Source: UKL13-3 sp943369665 (GTDB lineage: Bacteria; Bacteroidota; Bacteroidia; UKL13-3). Taken from it: a stretch of DNA of 64,000 bases. The notes under the pieces were generated by a model, which did no database searches, was not told the origin of the DNA, and saw only the letters and a list, made by a program, of their open reading frames with translations. The stretch is from contig CALRNX020000002.1 of NCBI GenBank assembly GCA_943369665.1, positions 1 through 64,000 of the forward strand, read 5' to 3'. The position numbers and the translations under genes were made by a program. Shown piece after piece: positions 33,825 to 42,452 of this stretch. Within the stretch, counting starts at the first letter, position 1, and each line of letters begins with the position of its first letter.

Positions 33825-35495
33825 TTATTTTTTGGCGGTTGGTTTTAACAATTCTTTATAACGGCTCGGATTTGCAAACAGCTTCAGAGCCTCCTGTATA
33901 TCTTCATCACTTTTAAAAGACGCTTCGTATCTGGCTTTCTGGAAATAATACCTGCGGGTAATTTCCTGCTCAAGCAATTCACAAATCTCAGCTTTATTCT
34001 TATCTATATCCGCCTGTTTATCGTGCGATAAATTTTGCTTGAGCGTAAGGTATTGTTCTTTTACACCGTCAAAGTACTTTTCATCCTCAGCCTTTTTCTT
34101 AAAGTCTTCTAATGCTTTTTCGCTCGCGGTTGTGTAATCATATTCCTTACCTGAGATATATTTTTTGAAATCCTCAAAATCTTCTGCACTCAGTTTAAAC
34201 TCTTTTGCAGGTGCTATTGTGCTGTTTTTGGTTCGGTAATAAGTTGCATAATCAAATATGAGTTGCTTAGCCAATAAACTCTCTGCAATTTTTGACAACG
34301 GCTTGTCTGCCACTGTTATATCAGGCTCTACTCCTCCACCGTCAAAAACCTTCCTTCCATTTTTGGTTTTAAATTCTTTTTTCAAACTATCCGGAACAGC
34401 CCCTACACTTCCATCTTCGTTCCTATGTGTATAATCAAGGGCCTGAATACACCTTCCTGATGGGGTATAATATTTAGCCGTTGTGATTTTAACCTGGGTA
34501 CCGTAACTCAATGGACGTGTATTCTGAACCAGCCCTTTTCCGAAAGTTCTTGAGCCAATTACAACCCCTCTATCCAAATCCTGGATGCTTCCAGAAACAA
34601 TTTCAGATGCAGAAGCCGATGTGCGGCTTGTTAACACTACCATTGGAATTTCGGTATCTATAGCTTGATTAATTGTTTTATAGCTTTTATCCGATTCTTT
34701 TATTTTACCTTTCGTACTCACCACTTCTACTCCCTGTGGTACAAATACATTTACAATATTGACCGATTCGTGCAATAAGCCTCCGGGGTTTCCCCTAACA
34801 TCCAAGATAACAGAGGTAAGCCCGCTATTCTTTTTCAACTCAACCAATGCATCTTTCACTTCTTTACCCGCATCATTTGTAAACGATTGCAATCGAATAT
34901 AACCCGTATGGTCATCTATCATTCCGACATATGGCACATTCTTTACATGAATTTCTTCTCGTGTCAGCACCTTCAACATCTCTCCTTCGCCCTCCCGTCT
35001 TATTTTCAATTTCACTGTTGTTCCGGGTTGTCCTTTCAATAATTTACTGATATCACTGCTATTTTTTCCTTTAACTGATTTACCTTCTACCTCCAACAAT
35101 ATATCTCCTGCACGCAGATCTGCTTTTTGTGCCGGATAACCTTCATATGGATCAGTGATCATAATATAGTCATCCTTCTGCCCGATTTGAGAACCAATAC
35201 CTCCATATTGACCTGTCATTTGAAAACGATAATCTTCGATCTCCGACTCTGAAATATAATTGGTGTAGGGATCGAGCGTATTCAACATCTCATCAATTGC
35301 CTTGCGCATCAATTTACCTGCATCCACATCATCTACGTAATACGCATTTACTTCTCGGTAAAGTGTGGCGAAAATGTCGAGGTTTTTAGATATTTCGAAA
35401 TAGTTGGTATTGCTTTGCTTAAATGCAAAAAGTGTACATAAGCCAATCAATATTAAAACATAATACCACTTAGTTTTTTGAATAAATTTTTTCAT
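33825..35495 (-). CDS. S41 family C-terminal processing peptidase
   Basis: A 556-residue exported serine protease (from the ATG at 35495; a GTG at 35525 would add 10 residues). A single N-terminal membrane helix or signal anchor (WYYVLILIGLCTLFAF) is followed by a PDZ domain with PAQKADLRAGDILLEVEG. The S41 domain has LDVRGNPGGL, then the catalytic Ser in SASASE (about 293-298) and Lys320 in GSRTFGKGLVQ. The C-terminal helical part of about 150 residues is typical of the Bacteroidota version. It processes or degrades periplasmic proteins. Confidence 0.95.
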   Translation of the reverse strand: MKKFIQKTKWYYVLILIGLCTLFAFKQSNTNYFEISKNLDIFATLYREVNAYYVDDVDAGKLMRKAIDEMLNTLDPYTNYISESEIEDYRFQMTGQYGGIGSQIGQKDDYIMITDPYEGYPAQKADLRAGDILLEVEGKSVKGKNSSDISKLLKGQPGTTVKLKIRREGEGEMLKVLTREEIHVKNVPYVGMIDDHTGYIRLQSFTNDAGKEVKDALVELKKNSGLTSVILDVRGNPGGLLHESVNIVNVFVPQGVEVVSTKGKIKESDKSYKTINQAIDTEIPMVVLTSRTSASASEIVSGSIQDLDRGVVIGSRTFGKGLVQNTRPLSYGTQVKITTAKYYTPSGRCIQALDYTHRNEDGSVGAVPDSLKKEFKTKNGRKVFDGGGVEPDITVADKPLSKIAESLLAKQLIFDYATYYRTKNSTIAPAKEFKLSAEDFEDFKKYISGKEYDYTTASEKALEDFKKKAEDEKYFDGVKEQYLTLKQNLSHDKQADIDKNKAEICELLEQEITRRYYFQKARYEASFKSDEDIQEALKLFANPSRYKELLKPTAKK

Positions 35496-35617
35496 ACGAT
35501 TTCTAATTTCTAAAAGGAACGCCACAATAATGGAAAAGTAAAATACAATTGCAAACCGAAGTTACATACATTCCAATTGTTTTGCTGTACTAATTGATAA
35601 ACGGTCAAAAAGTTTAA

Positions 35618-35845
35618 TTATTTCAATGGATCATATCCACTCCCTCCCCAGGGATGACATTTGGAAAGACGCTTTATACCCAAACCTATTCCTTTTATGA
35701 CACCATACTTGCGGATAGCTTCTTCGGCATATTGCGAACATGTTGGTGTATATCGACAAGCATTCGGTAATAATGGCGACAATGTGTATTTATAGATCCT
35801 GATGAGAAGGATGAATGGTGCCTGGATAATGTTTTTCCAAATCAT
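35618..35845 (-). CDS. yidD: Membrane protein insertion efficiency factor YidD
   Basis: A 75-residue protein: a hydrophobic start (IIQAPFILLIRIYKYTLSP), then the conserved CRYTPTCSQYAEEAI and GIKRLSKCHPWGGSGYDPL with three Cys. I chose the ATG at 35845; the frame goes back to 35914 over the rnpA end, but the extra 23 residues are not family sequence. The gene overlaps the last part of rnpA by 56 bases, as is common in this cluster. Confidence 0.93.
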   Translation of the reverse strand: MIWKNIIQAPFILLIRIYKYTLSPLLPNACRYTPTCSQYAEEAIRKYGVIKGIGLGIKRLSKCHPWGGSGYDPLK

Positions 35846-36209
35846 GGCAAAGTTGTTTGATGCAAGTTGCAAAAATTTCCGACAGTTGTTGATATGAAAT
35901 GGCCGAAGGAGCATTATACATAATTGAAAGCGCTACCTGCTTTTGTGTACCCATTTTTGCATATAGCTCGGGCTTAGCCAATCTGTATAATTCCCGCAAG
36001 TGTCGTTTTATCCTATTACGATCGGTGGCATGGGGAAAATTGCGTTTGGAAACAACAAACAATACCTGCACGGGAACCGGGGCATCTAATTGAGCAGGAA
36101 CCCATGTAAAACGAAAAGGAAACCGTGAAAAACCACGGTTTCCTTTTACAAAAAGTTTAGCAATGAGCTTTTTGCTACACAGCCTTTCCGATTTATGAAA
36201 TGTATACAT
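35790..36209 (-). CDS. rnpA: Ribonuclease P protein component
   Basis: A 139-residue protein subunit of RNase P, which matures tRNA 5' ends. The start at the ATG at 36209 gives MYTFHKSERLCSKKLI; the family box RNRIKRHLREL and the FVVSKRNFPHATDRNR stretch are present. The C-terminus extends over the start of yidD. With rpmH 94 bases upstream, the order rpmH-rnpA-yidD is the conserved bacterial one. Confidence 0.93.
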   Translation of the reverse strand: MYTFHKSERLCSKKLIAKLFVKGNRGFSRFPFRFTWVPAQLDAPVPVQVLFVVSKRNFPHATDRNRIKRHLRELYRLAKPELYAKMGTQKQVALSIMYNAPSAISYQQLSEIFATCIKQLCHDLEKHYPGTIHPSHQDL

Positions 36210-36243
36210 GTTGAATTCGAATACAAAATCCTGAGACTTCGGC

Positions 36244-36297
36244 ACGAAAATTCGAAAATAGCTTCTCGAATTTCGGGATTCGAATTTCGAAATTTCT
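36244..36297. repeat. TTCGAA-type repeat between rnpA and rpmH
   Basis: About 54 bases of overlapping TTCGAA units (for example GATTCGAATTTCGAAATTTC) fill the gap between two core genes. The core CGAATTTCGAA at 36281-36291 recurs in pheT at 23921-23931. Confidence 0.6.
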
Positions 36298-36303
36298 ATC
36301 TAA

Positions 36304-36465
36304 TTATCTTTTGTGGCGTTTTTCGCTTGACACTGTCAATTTCTTACGACCACGAGCTCTACGAGCTTTAATAACCTTACGGCCAGCTGCTGTGCTCATT
36401 CTCTCACGGAAACCGTGTTTATTTCTTCTTTTTCTAACCGATGGTTGAAACGTTCTTAATGCCAT
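36304..36465 (-). CDS. rpmH: 50S ribosomal protein L34
   Basis: A 53-residue, very basic protein that begins MALRTFQPSVRKRRNKHGFR and continues RMSTAAGRKVIKARRARGRK, an unmistakable L34. The C-terminal extension (SSEKRHKR) is as in other Bacteroidota. It has its own strong promoter (36486-36516). Confidence 0.97.
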   Translation of the reverse strand: MALRTFQPSVRKRRNKHGFRERMSTAAGRKVIKARRARGRKKLTVSSEKRHKR

Positions 36466-36485
36466 GATTTAACTATTTAGGACGG

Positions 36486-36516
36486 CAAAAATAAGCCGTT
36501 CCAATTTTAAAAACAA
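36486..36516 (-). promoter_or_regulatory. rpmH: Promoter of rpmH
   Basis: On the minus strand TTG (36514-36516), a 20-base spacer and TATTTTTG (36486-36493). The start codon follows about 20 bases downstream. Confidence 0.75.
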
Positions 36517-36540
36517 GTACTTTTTATTTTTGAGGGGTAA

Positions 36541-36572
36541 AAAAAAGAGTGCCGTTGAGAGCACTCTTTTTG
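36541..36572 (-). terminator. Intrinsic terminator of the small lipoprotein gene
   Basis: On the minus strand AAAAAGAGTGC pairs with GCACTCTTTTT around an 8-base loop, followed by a T run; about 25 bases beyond the stop. Confidence 0.85.
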
Positions 36573-36596
36573 TCAAAGCGTTTTACGCACTAAAGA

Positions 36597-36812
36597 TTAG
36601 TGAGCAGCAGCAGTTGAATCAACAGCAACTGTTGAATCAGCAGGCATCATTGAAGCTTCCATAGCAGCTAATGAATCAGCCATACGTTGAGCAGCTTCGA
36701 TTGAATCTTGAATACGTTTTTCGTCAGCTTTCTTTTTTTCTTCAGCTGAAGGACCGCAAGCGATTACTGCTAACATAGAAGCAGCAGCAAGGATTGATAA
36801 TACTTTTTTCAT
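36597..36812 (-). CDS. Small lipoprotein
   Basis: A 71-residue lipoprotein with lipobox VIAC (Cys19). The mature part is a charged helix (AEEKKKADEKRIQDSIEAA) followed by a Ser/Ala/Asp-rich tail. Two short direct motifs (DSLAAM, DSTVAVDSTAA) are present. It has a consensus promoter and a terminator, so it is likely well expressed. I know no function for it. Confidence 0.85.
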   Translation of the reverse strand: MKKVLSILAAASMLAVIACGPSAEEKKKADEKRIQDSIEAAQRMADSLAAMEASMMPADSTVAVDSTAAAH

Positions 36813-36844
36813 TGTAATAAAATTAATTGGTTAAAATTCGGTTG

Positions 36845-36874
36845 CAAAAGTATGAATAGTAATCAAAAAAACAA
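36845..36874 (-). promoter_or_regulatory. Promoter of the small lipoprotein gene
   Basis: On the minus strand TTG (36872-36874), a 19-base spacer, and TACTTTTG (36845-36852), a full consensus match, about 33 bases upstream of the ATG. Confidence 0.75.
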
Positions 36875-36879
36875 CTATT

Positions 36880-38205
36880 TTATTTTTTTCTCATAAAAAT
36901 AGTTATCGGAACGCCATGTAAATCAAAACTTTCACGCATCTTATTCTCCAAATACCTTTTATAATTCTCGTTTATATATTGTGGCAAATTGCTAAAGAAA
37001 GCGAATTTTGGATTCTTACCCGGTAATTGGGTCACAAATTTTATCTTAACATATTTACCTTTTATAGCCGGTGGCTGATAAGCCTCTATATGAGCCAACA
37101 TTATATCATTCAGTTTACGCGTTGGTATTCTGCGACTTCTGTTCTCAAAAACCAACATTGCCATTTCAATTGCCTTATGAATACGTTGTTTGGTTAATGC
37201 CGAGGTAAAAACGATCGGAACATCTACAAACGGTTCGAGTTTTTTGCGGATTACTTTTTCAAAATCTGTTGAGGTTTTGGTATCTTTTTCCACCAAATCC
37301 CATTTATTAACAAGCACTACCAAACCTTTTCCATTGGTTTCGGCTAAGTGAACCAAATTAATATCCTGAGAATCAATCCCAACAGTTGCATCAATAACTA
37401 GCACAGCAACATCACAATCTTCAATTGCTTTAACTGAGCGCATGACCGAATAAAACTCAATATCTTCTTTAACCTTGGCTTTCCTGCGGATACCTGCTGT
37501 GTCTATCAATAAGAATTTATGCCCAAAGCCATTGTAAAGCGTGTTGATGGTATCTCTTGTGGTACCGGCAATATCTGTTACGATGGTTCTTTCTTCTCCC
37601 AACAATGCATTTACAAGAGATGACTTTCCTACATTTGGCCTCCCAACAATCGCAATCTTTGGAAGTTGCTCTTCCTCGGGCTGGTCTTCTTCATTGTTTT
37701 CATCTGCTGTTACAGGCAGGCTCGCTACCACGTCATCCAACAAGTCACCGGTTCCACTTCCGGACGCAGATGACACATTATACATCTTTTCGAAACCTAA
37801 ACCATAAAACTCACTTGCTTCTAAAATCCGGTTATTGTTATCTACTTTATTAACCACAACCAGAACCGGCTTTTTACAACGTCTTAATAAATTAGCAACG
37901 GCCTTATCCAAATCGGTAATACCATCTGCCACATCTACCATAAAGATAATAACATCCGCTTCGTTTATTGCAATTTTAACCTGATCATTGATCGCTGCTT
38001 CAAACACATCTCCCGAACCATCAACAAATCCACCAGTATCGATTACCGTAAACTCTCTGCCGTTCCATTCACTCTTTCCATAATGCCTGTCGCGTGTTAC
38101 ACCCGAAAAGTCATCTACAATGGCTTTTCTATTTCCAACCAACCTGTTAAAAAGTGTTGATTTACCAACATTTGGACGCCCTACTATTGCTACTATATTT
38201 CCCAT
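36880..38205 (-). CDS. der: Ribosome biogenesis GTPase Der
   Basis: A 441-residue protein with two GTPase domains in tandem and a KH-like end. The first P-loop is GRPNVGKSTLF (about residue 9), the second GRPNVGKSSLV (about 188). NKVD and NKWD G4 motifs and two DTAG/DTGG switch regions are visible. It acts in 50S assembly. I start at the ATG at 38205 (MGNIVAIVG) in place of the upstream ATG at 38229, since MGNIVAIVG is the family start. Confidence 0.96.
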   Translation of the reverse strand: MGNIVAIVGRPNVGKSTLFNRLVGNRKAIVDDFSGVTRDRHYGKSEWNGREFTVIDTGGFVDGSGDVFEAAINDQVKIAINEADVIIFMVDVADGITDLDKAVANLLRRCKKPVLVVVNKVDNNNRILEASEFYGLGFEKMYNVSSASGSGTGDLLDDVVASLPVTADENNEEDQPEEEQLPKIAIVGRPNVGKSSLVNALLGEERTIVTDIAGTTRDTINTLYNGFGHKFLLIDTAGIRRKAKVKEDIEFYSVMRSVKAIEDCDVAVLVIDATVGIDSQDINLVHLAETNGKGLVVLVNKWDLVEKDTKTSTDFEKVIRKKLEPFVDVPIVFTSALTKQRIHKAIEMAMLVFENRSRRIPTRKLNDIMLAHIEAYQPPAIKGKYVKIKFVTQLPGKNPKFAFFSNLPQYINENYKRYLENKMRESFDLHGVPITIFMRKK

Positions 38206-38286
38206 ATTTTTTTCTTCAAACATTGTCAATATTATTATTCTTCATTTTTAGGAGAATAAGTCATTGCCAATAAACCATACTATTAT

Positions 38287-39177
38287 CTAATCGTTTTTGT
38301 ATCCAAACATTTTGAGCACCCGATCATCGTCTCTCCAGTTTTCTTTAACCTTCACAAAGGTTTGTAAAAAAACTTGTTTGCCAAAAAACTGCTCCATATC
38401 CCTGCGTGCGGCTACTCCCACACTTTTAATTGCAACCCCTCCTCTACCGATCAGGATAATCTTTTGAGAATCCCTCATTACATAAATATCAGCACTGATC
38501 CGCAGTAATTTTTCTTCATCTTTAAATTCGGTAACTTCTACCTGCACTGAGTAAGGAATTTCCTCCTTGTAGCGCATCATTATTTTTTCACGAATGATTT
38601 CAGAAGCAATAAACCTCTCCGATTTATCCGTAAGCTGATCTTCAGGATAAAAAGGGGGTGCTTCAGGAGCATGCTTCAAAATATTCTCAAGCAAAACATC
38701 AAGGTTAAATTTATTGAGTGCCGAAATTGGAATAATAGCCTCGCAGTTTGGAACATGTTCTTTCCAAAAACTCACCCGTTCCATAATATCTTCTGTTTCA
38801 CCCAATCCATCTACCTTGTTCACCACAATAATTAAAGGTGATTGAATCAACTTAATACGCTCGATGAGTTCAGCATCTTTTTCTGCAGACGTGAACGTAT
38901 CTGTTAAATATATTACCGCATCCGCATCTTCAAGGCTCTCATTTACAAACTTCATCATGTCTGCATGTAACTTATATTTAGGTTCGATAATACCGGGTGT
39001 ATCAGAGAAAACGATTTGATACTCGGGTTTGCTCAAAATCCCCATGATACGATGGCGCGTAGTTTGTACCTTAGGCGAAATAATAGAAAGCTTTTCGCCA
39101 ACCAGCGCATTCATAAGGGTTGATTTTCCCACATTGGGCTTACCTATAATACTAACAAAACCAGATTGATGCTTCAT
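38287..39177 (-). CDS. era: GTPase Era
   Basis: A 296-residue GTPase of 30S maturation. The P-loop is GKPNVGKST (residues 12-20), then DTPGI, NKVDG, and a KH type 2 domain (SERFIASEIIREKIM, IILIGRGGVAIKSVG.AARRDME). The end KVKENWRDDDRVLKMFGY is typical of Era. der lies 81 bases downstream on the same strand, so the two may be co-transcribed. Confidence 0.96.
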   Translation of the reverse strand: MKHQSGFVSIIGKPNVGKSTLMNALVGEKLSIISPKVQTTRHRIMGILSKPEYQIVFSDTPGIIEPKYKLHADMMKFVNESLEDADAVIYLTDTFTSAEKDAELIERIKLIQSPLIIVVNKVDGLGETEDIMERVSFWKEHVPNCEAIIPISALNKFNLDVLLENILKHAPEAPPFYPEDQLTDKSERFIASEIIREKIMMRYKEEIPYSVQVEVTEFKDEEKLLRISADIYVMRDSQKIILIGRGGVAIKSVGVAARRDMEQFFGKQVFLQTFVKVKENWRDDDRVLKMFGYKND

Positions 39178-39224
39178 TTTTAAAATTTGAACTGCAAAGA
39201 AACAATAATATTATTAGAAATTAG

Positions 39225-39254
39225 TTGCATTCCAATAAAACCTCCATATATTTG
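39225..39254 (+). promoter_or_regulatory. Promoter of the initiator tRNA gene
   Basis: TTG at 39225-39227, a 19-base spacer and TATATTTG at 39247-39254, a full consensus match. It leads into the tRNA that begins 72 bases later. Confidence 0.75.
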
Positions 39255-39325
39255 CACTCCCAAAAACAAACAGATTATCGTTTGTTTGGCAAAAGTAGAT
39301 CGTTATATTTAAACATAAGATATAT

Positions 39326-39397
<72 letters not shown>

Positions 39398-39405
39398 CTA
39401 AACAG

Positions 39406-39434
39406 AAAGTCTTGCAGAAATGTAAGACTTTTTT
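39406..39434 (+). terminator. Intrinsic terminator of the tRNA gene
   Basis: AAAGTCTT pairs with AAGACTTT around a 10-base loop and runs into six T, 9 bases after the tRNA end. Confidence 0.75.
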
Positions 39435-39564
39435 GTTTTATGATTTTTGTTGCTGCTTATTCGATCACGAAACTTTTGGATCGTCTTCTCAAATTAAAAG
39501 TTCATAGCTCTCTTTACTTTTTATGGCTTAAACTTTCTACATTAAGATATTTATCAGTTTACAA

Positions 39565-39634
39565 AAACTTATCTCGAAACTTCAATAAGTTTATCTTAGA
39601 TTCGCACGGCAAATAATAGAAATGATTATTTGCC
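39565..39634 (+). promoter_or_regulatory. Two hairpins in the guaB leader
   Basis: AAACTTAT (39565-39572) pairs with ATAAGTTT (39585-39592). GGCAAATAAT (39608-39617) pairs with ATTATTTGCC (39625-39634), a perfect 10-bp stem with a 7-base loop that ends one base before the ATG. The second would cover the region a ribosome must bind. A control element for guaB is inference. Confidence 0.5.
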
Positions 39635-41107
39635 ATGATAAACGATAAAAATAAATTCTTTGGCGAAGGCCTTACATTTGATGATGTATTACTCCTTCCA
39701 GCGTTTTCAGAAGTACTTCCCCGCGAAGTAAACACCACAACCAAGCTTACCAAAAACATTTCTATTAATGTTCCGATGATATCGGCAGCAATGGATACTG
39801 TTACAGAATCCCGAATGGCCATTGCAATGGCACAACAAGGCGGTATCGGCATGCTTCACAAAAACATGAGCATTGATCGTCAGGCTGAAGAGGTACGTAG
39901 GGTTAAAAGAAGTGAAAGTGGGATGATTCTGGACCCAGTAACCTTGCTGGTAAGTGCCACTTTGAGGGAAGCGTTGAAATTAATGACGGAGAATAAAATT
40001 GGAGGCATTCCTATTGTAGATGATAAAAATAAATTAGTAGGAATTTTAACCAATCGCGATTTGCGTTTTGAAAAGGTGATGAGCCGCAAAGTAAGCGAGG
40101 TAATGACAAAAGAAAACCTTATTACTGCCCCCGAAGGAACCGATCTGAAAAAGGCTGAATTGATCTTGCAGAAATACAAAATCGAAAAGCTTCCGGTTGT
40201 AAACAAACAAGGCAAACTAATCGGTCTTATTACCTATAAAGATATTCTAAAGCTCAGGGATAATCCAAATGCTGCAAAGGATAAGCATGGACGCTTGCTC
40301 GTTGGTGCAGCGGTAGGCGTAACTCCGGAGACAGAAGATCGTATCTCGGCTCTGGTAAAAGCGGGGGTAGATGTTATCACCATTGACACGGCTCACGGGC
40401 ATTCAGCTTTTGTGCTAAAAGAGATTAAACGCTTACGCAAACGTTTTGCCGATCTTGATATTATTGCCGGAAATGTGGCTACCGGAGAAGGTGCGAAAGC
40501 GCTGGCCCTGGCAGGGGTGGATGGTGTTAAAGTGGGTGTTGGACCAGGTTCAATTTGTACAACACGCATTATTGCCGGAATTGGGGTTCCACAACTTACC
40601 GCAATTTACGAAGCAGCGAAAGCTCTTAAAGGAACCAATATACCCGTTATTGCAGATGGAGGTATTCGCTACAGTGGAGACTTAGTTAAAGCGCTAGCTG
40701 CCGGGGCAAGTACCATTATGAGTGGTGGTATTTTTGCGGGAACAGAAGAATCTCCGGGAGAAACCATCTTGTACGAAGGACGTAAGTTTAAATCATACAG
40801 AGGTATGGGATCGATCGAAGCCATGAAAGAAGGTTCGAAGGATCGTTATTTCCAGGATACAGAAGATGAAATTGCAAAACTTGTTCCTGAAGGCATTGTA
40901 GGTATTGTTCCATTTAAGGGTTCATTAAAAGAAGTTATCTATCAATTTACCGGAGGTTTACGTGCAGGAATGGGATATGTTGGTGCAAAAGATATCAAGG
41001 CTTTACAAAAGGCTAAGTTCATTAAAATAACACCTGCAGGCTCCAAAGAAAGCCATGCACATGATGTTACCATCACCAAAGAAGCTCCAAACTATAGCAA
41101 ACGCTAA
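39635..41107 (+). CDS. guaB: IMP dehydrogenase
   Basis: A 490-residue enzyme that oxidises IMP to XMP, the committing step of GTP synthesis. It begins LTFDDVLLLPAFSEVLP, has two CBS domains at about 100-205, and the catalytic loop GVGPGSICTT with Cys308. The flap region (YRGMGSIEAM) and the end GYVGAKDIKALQ follow. The length matches bacterial GuaB. The two leader hairpins directly upstream are unusual. Confidence 0.97.
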   Translation: MINDKNKFFGEGLTFDDVLLLPAFSEVLPREVNTTTKLTKNISINVPMISAAMDTVTESRMAIAMAQQGGIGMLHKNMSIDRQAEEVRRVKRSESGMILDPVTLLVSATLREALKLMTENKIGGIPIVDDKNKLVGILTNRDLRFEKVMSRKVSEVMTKENLITAPEGTDLKKAELILQKYKIEKLPVVNKQGKLIGLITYKDILKLRDNPNAAKDKHGRLLVGAAVGVTPETEDRISALVKAGVDVITIDTAHGHSAFVLKEIKRLRKRFADLDIIAGNVATGEGAKALALAGVDGVKVGVGPGSICTTRIIAGIGVPQLTAIYEAAKALKGTNIPVIADGGIRYSGDLVKALAAGASTIMSGGIFAGTEESPGETILYEGRKFKSYRGMGSIEAMKEGSKDRYFQDTEDEIAKLVPEGIVGIVPFKGSLKEVIYQFTGGLRAGMGYVGAKDIKALQKAKFIKITPAGSKESHAHDVTITKEAPNYSKR

Positions 41108-41118
41108 TATTTGATTCA

Positions 41119-41149
41119 TAAAAGCCAACCTCTGTCGTTGGCTTTTTTT
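41119..41149 (+). terminator. Intrinsic terminator of guaB
   Basis: AAAAGCCAAC pairs with GTTGGCTTTT around a 7-base loop and runs into a T tract; about 12 bases beyond the stop. Confidence 0.9.
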
Positions 41150-41167
41150 ATACCTATCCAGCAGAAG

Positions 41168-42367
41168 TTACTTTTCACCAAGTACATTCTTTATACTCTT
41201 TAAAATAATGCTGCACGCTGTTTCAATTTCTGATTCCGTAATAATCAGTGGAGGCGCGAGTCTCATTTTGTTACTGGCAAACAAAAACCAATCTGAAATA
41301 ACCCCGGCTTCAATGCAAACGTCAATTATTTTTTTGTTCAGCTCAAAAGAATCAAACTCCAAAGCCAGCATTAAGCCTTTGCCCGTAATGGATTTAATTG
41401 CCGGATGAACCAATAATTTTCTGAATAATTTTTCTTTCGTATCTACTTCGGCAATCCAGTTATGGCTTAATAATTCTCCGATACCTGCATGTGCTGCTGC
41501 TGCAATAACAGGATGTCCGCCAAATGTGGTGATATGGCCGAGAATAGGATTATCGGCTAATGTCATCATCATTTCATGGCTCGATACAAACGCCCCGATC
41601 GGCATTCCTGCACCCAATGCTTTACCCAATAACAAAATATCAGGCACAACTCCACTGTGCTCAAATGCAAACATCTTCCCTGTTCTACCCATACCCGTTT
41701 GAATCTCGTCAAAAATGAGCAATGCGCCTGTTTCAAGGCAACGTTTGCGCAATGCTATCAGAAATGTTTCATCTGTAGGCAAATAACCGGCTTCACCACG
41801 AACCACTTCTATGATTACACAAGCCGTTGCTTCCGTAATTTGAGAAAGCTCAGCTACTTCGCCATTTGTTAAAAAAAGAATATTGGGTAATAAAGGTTCA
41901 AATGATTTTTTAAAATATTCATCGCTGTTTAAACTTAACGCTGCATGTGTGCTACCATGGTACGCGTGTTTAAACGCAATAATTTGTTTACGACCGGTTA
42001 CCCGTTTTGCTAATTTGAGTGCACCATCCGTTGCTTCAGCTCCCGAATTGACCAAATACACACAACTAAGTGCTGGCGGTAAAAGTGATGCCAACTTTGC
42101 AGCTAATTGCGATTGTGGAGCCTGAATATATTCACCATATACCATCAAATGCATGTATCTATCAACCTGCGTTTTGATTGCATTTTTCACTTGTTCATTT
42201 CCGTGACCAAGACTGCTTACACTTATGCCCGAAATAAGGTCCATGTATTTTTTACCCTGGGCATCCAAAAGATAAATACCTTCTGCCTTTTCAAACTCAA
42301 GCATTAATGGAAAACGTGTTGTTTGTGCCTGATTGTGTAAGAATAATTCGCGGTTACTAATATGCAT
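41168..42367 (-). CDS. Class III PLP-dependent aminotransferase (acetylornithine/ornithine type)
   Basis: A 399-residue enzyme. The Schiff-base Lys lies in LLLGKALGAGMPIGAFVS, preceded by IFDEIQTGMGRTG, the class III pattern; earlier blocks are YMDLISGISVSSLGHG and VYLVNSGAEATDGALKLAKR. Ornithine or acetylornithine aminotransferase is the nearest activity, but other amine substrates share these motifs and no arginine genes are next to it. I start at the ATG at 42367, giving MHISNRELF; the frame extends upstream to 42391. Confidence 0.88.
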   Translation of the reverse strand: MHISNRELFLHNQAQTTRFPLMLEFEKAEGIYLLDAQGKKYMDLISGISVSSLGHGNEQVKNAIKTQVDRYMHLMVYGEYIQAPQSQLAAKLASLLPPALSCVYLVNSGAEATDGALKLAKRVTGRKQIIAFKHAYHGSTHAALSLNSDEYFKKSFEPLLPNILFLTNGEVAELSQITEATACVIIEVVRGEAGYLPTDETFLIALRKRCLETGALLIFDEIQTGMGRTGKMFAFEHSGVVPDILLLGKALGAGMPIGAFVSSHEMMMTLADNPILGHITTFGGHPVIAAAAHAGIGELLSHNWIAEVDTKEKLFRKLLVHPAIKSITGKGLMLALEFDSFELNKKIIDVCIEAGVISDWFLFASNKMRLAPPLIITESEIETACSIILKSIKNVLGEK

Positions 42368-42395
42368 GTTGCGAATATCTGTAATTATCAAACAA

Positions 42396-42425
42396 AAATG
42401 GCCTGAAGAATGCTCCAGGCCATTT
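42396..42425 (-). terminator. Intrinsic terminator of the deoxyhypusine-synthase-like gene
   Basis: AAATGGCCTG pairs with CAGGCCATTT (a perfect 10-bp stem), and on the minus strand runs into T; about 30 bases beyond the stop. It separates this gene from the aminotransferase. Confidence 0.8.
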
Positions 42426-42452
42426 ATAATATCTCCTCATCTAACTTCTATG

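Noticed and set aside
36210..36596. Replication origin next to rpmH/rnpA
   Set aside because: No dnaA, no TTATCCACA-type boxes and no AT-rich unwinding block are visible; only a short TTCGAA repeat.
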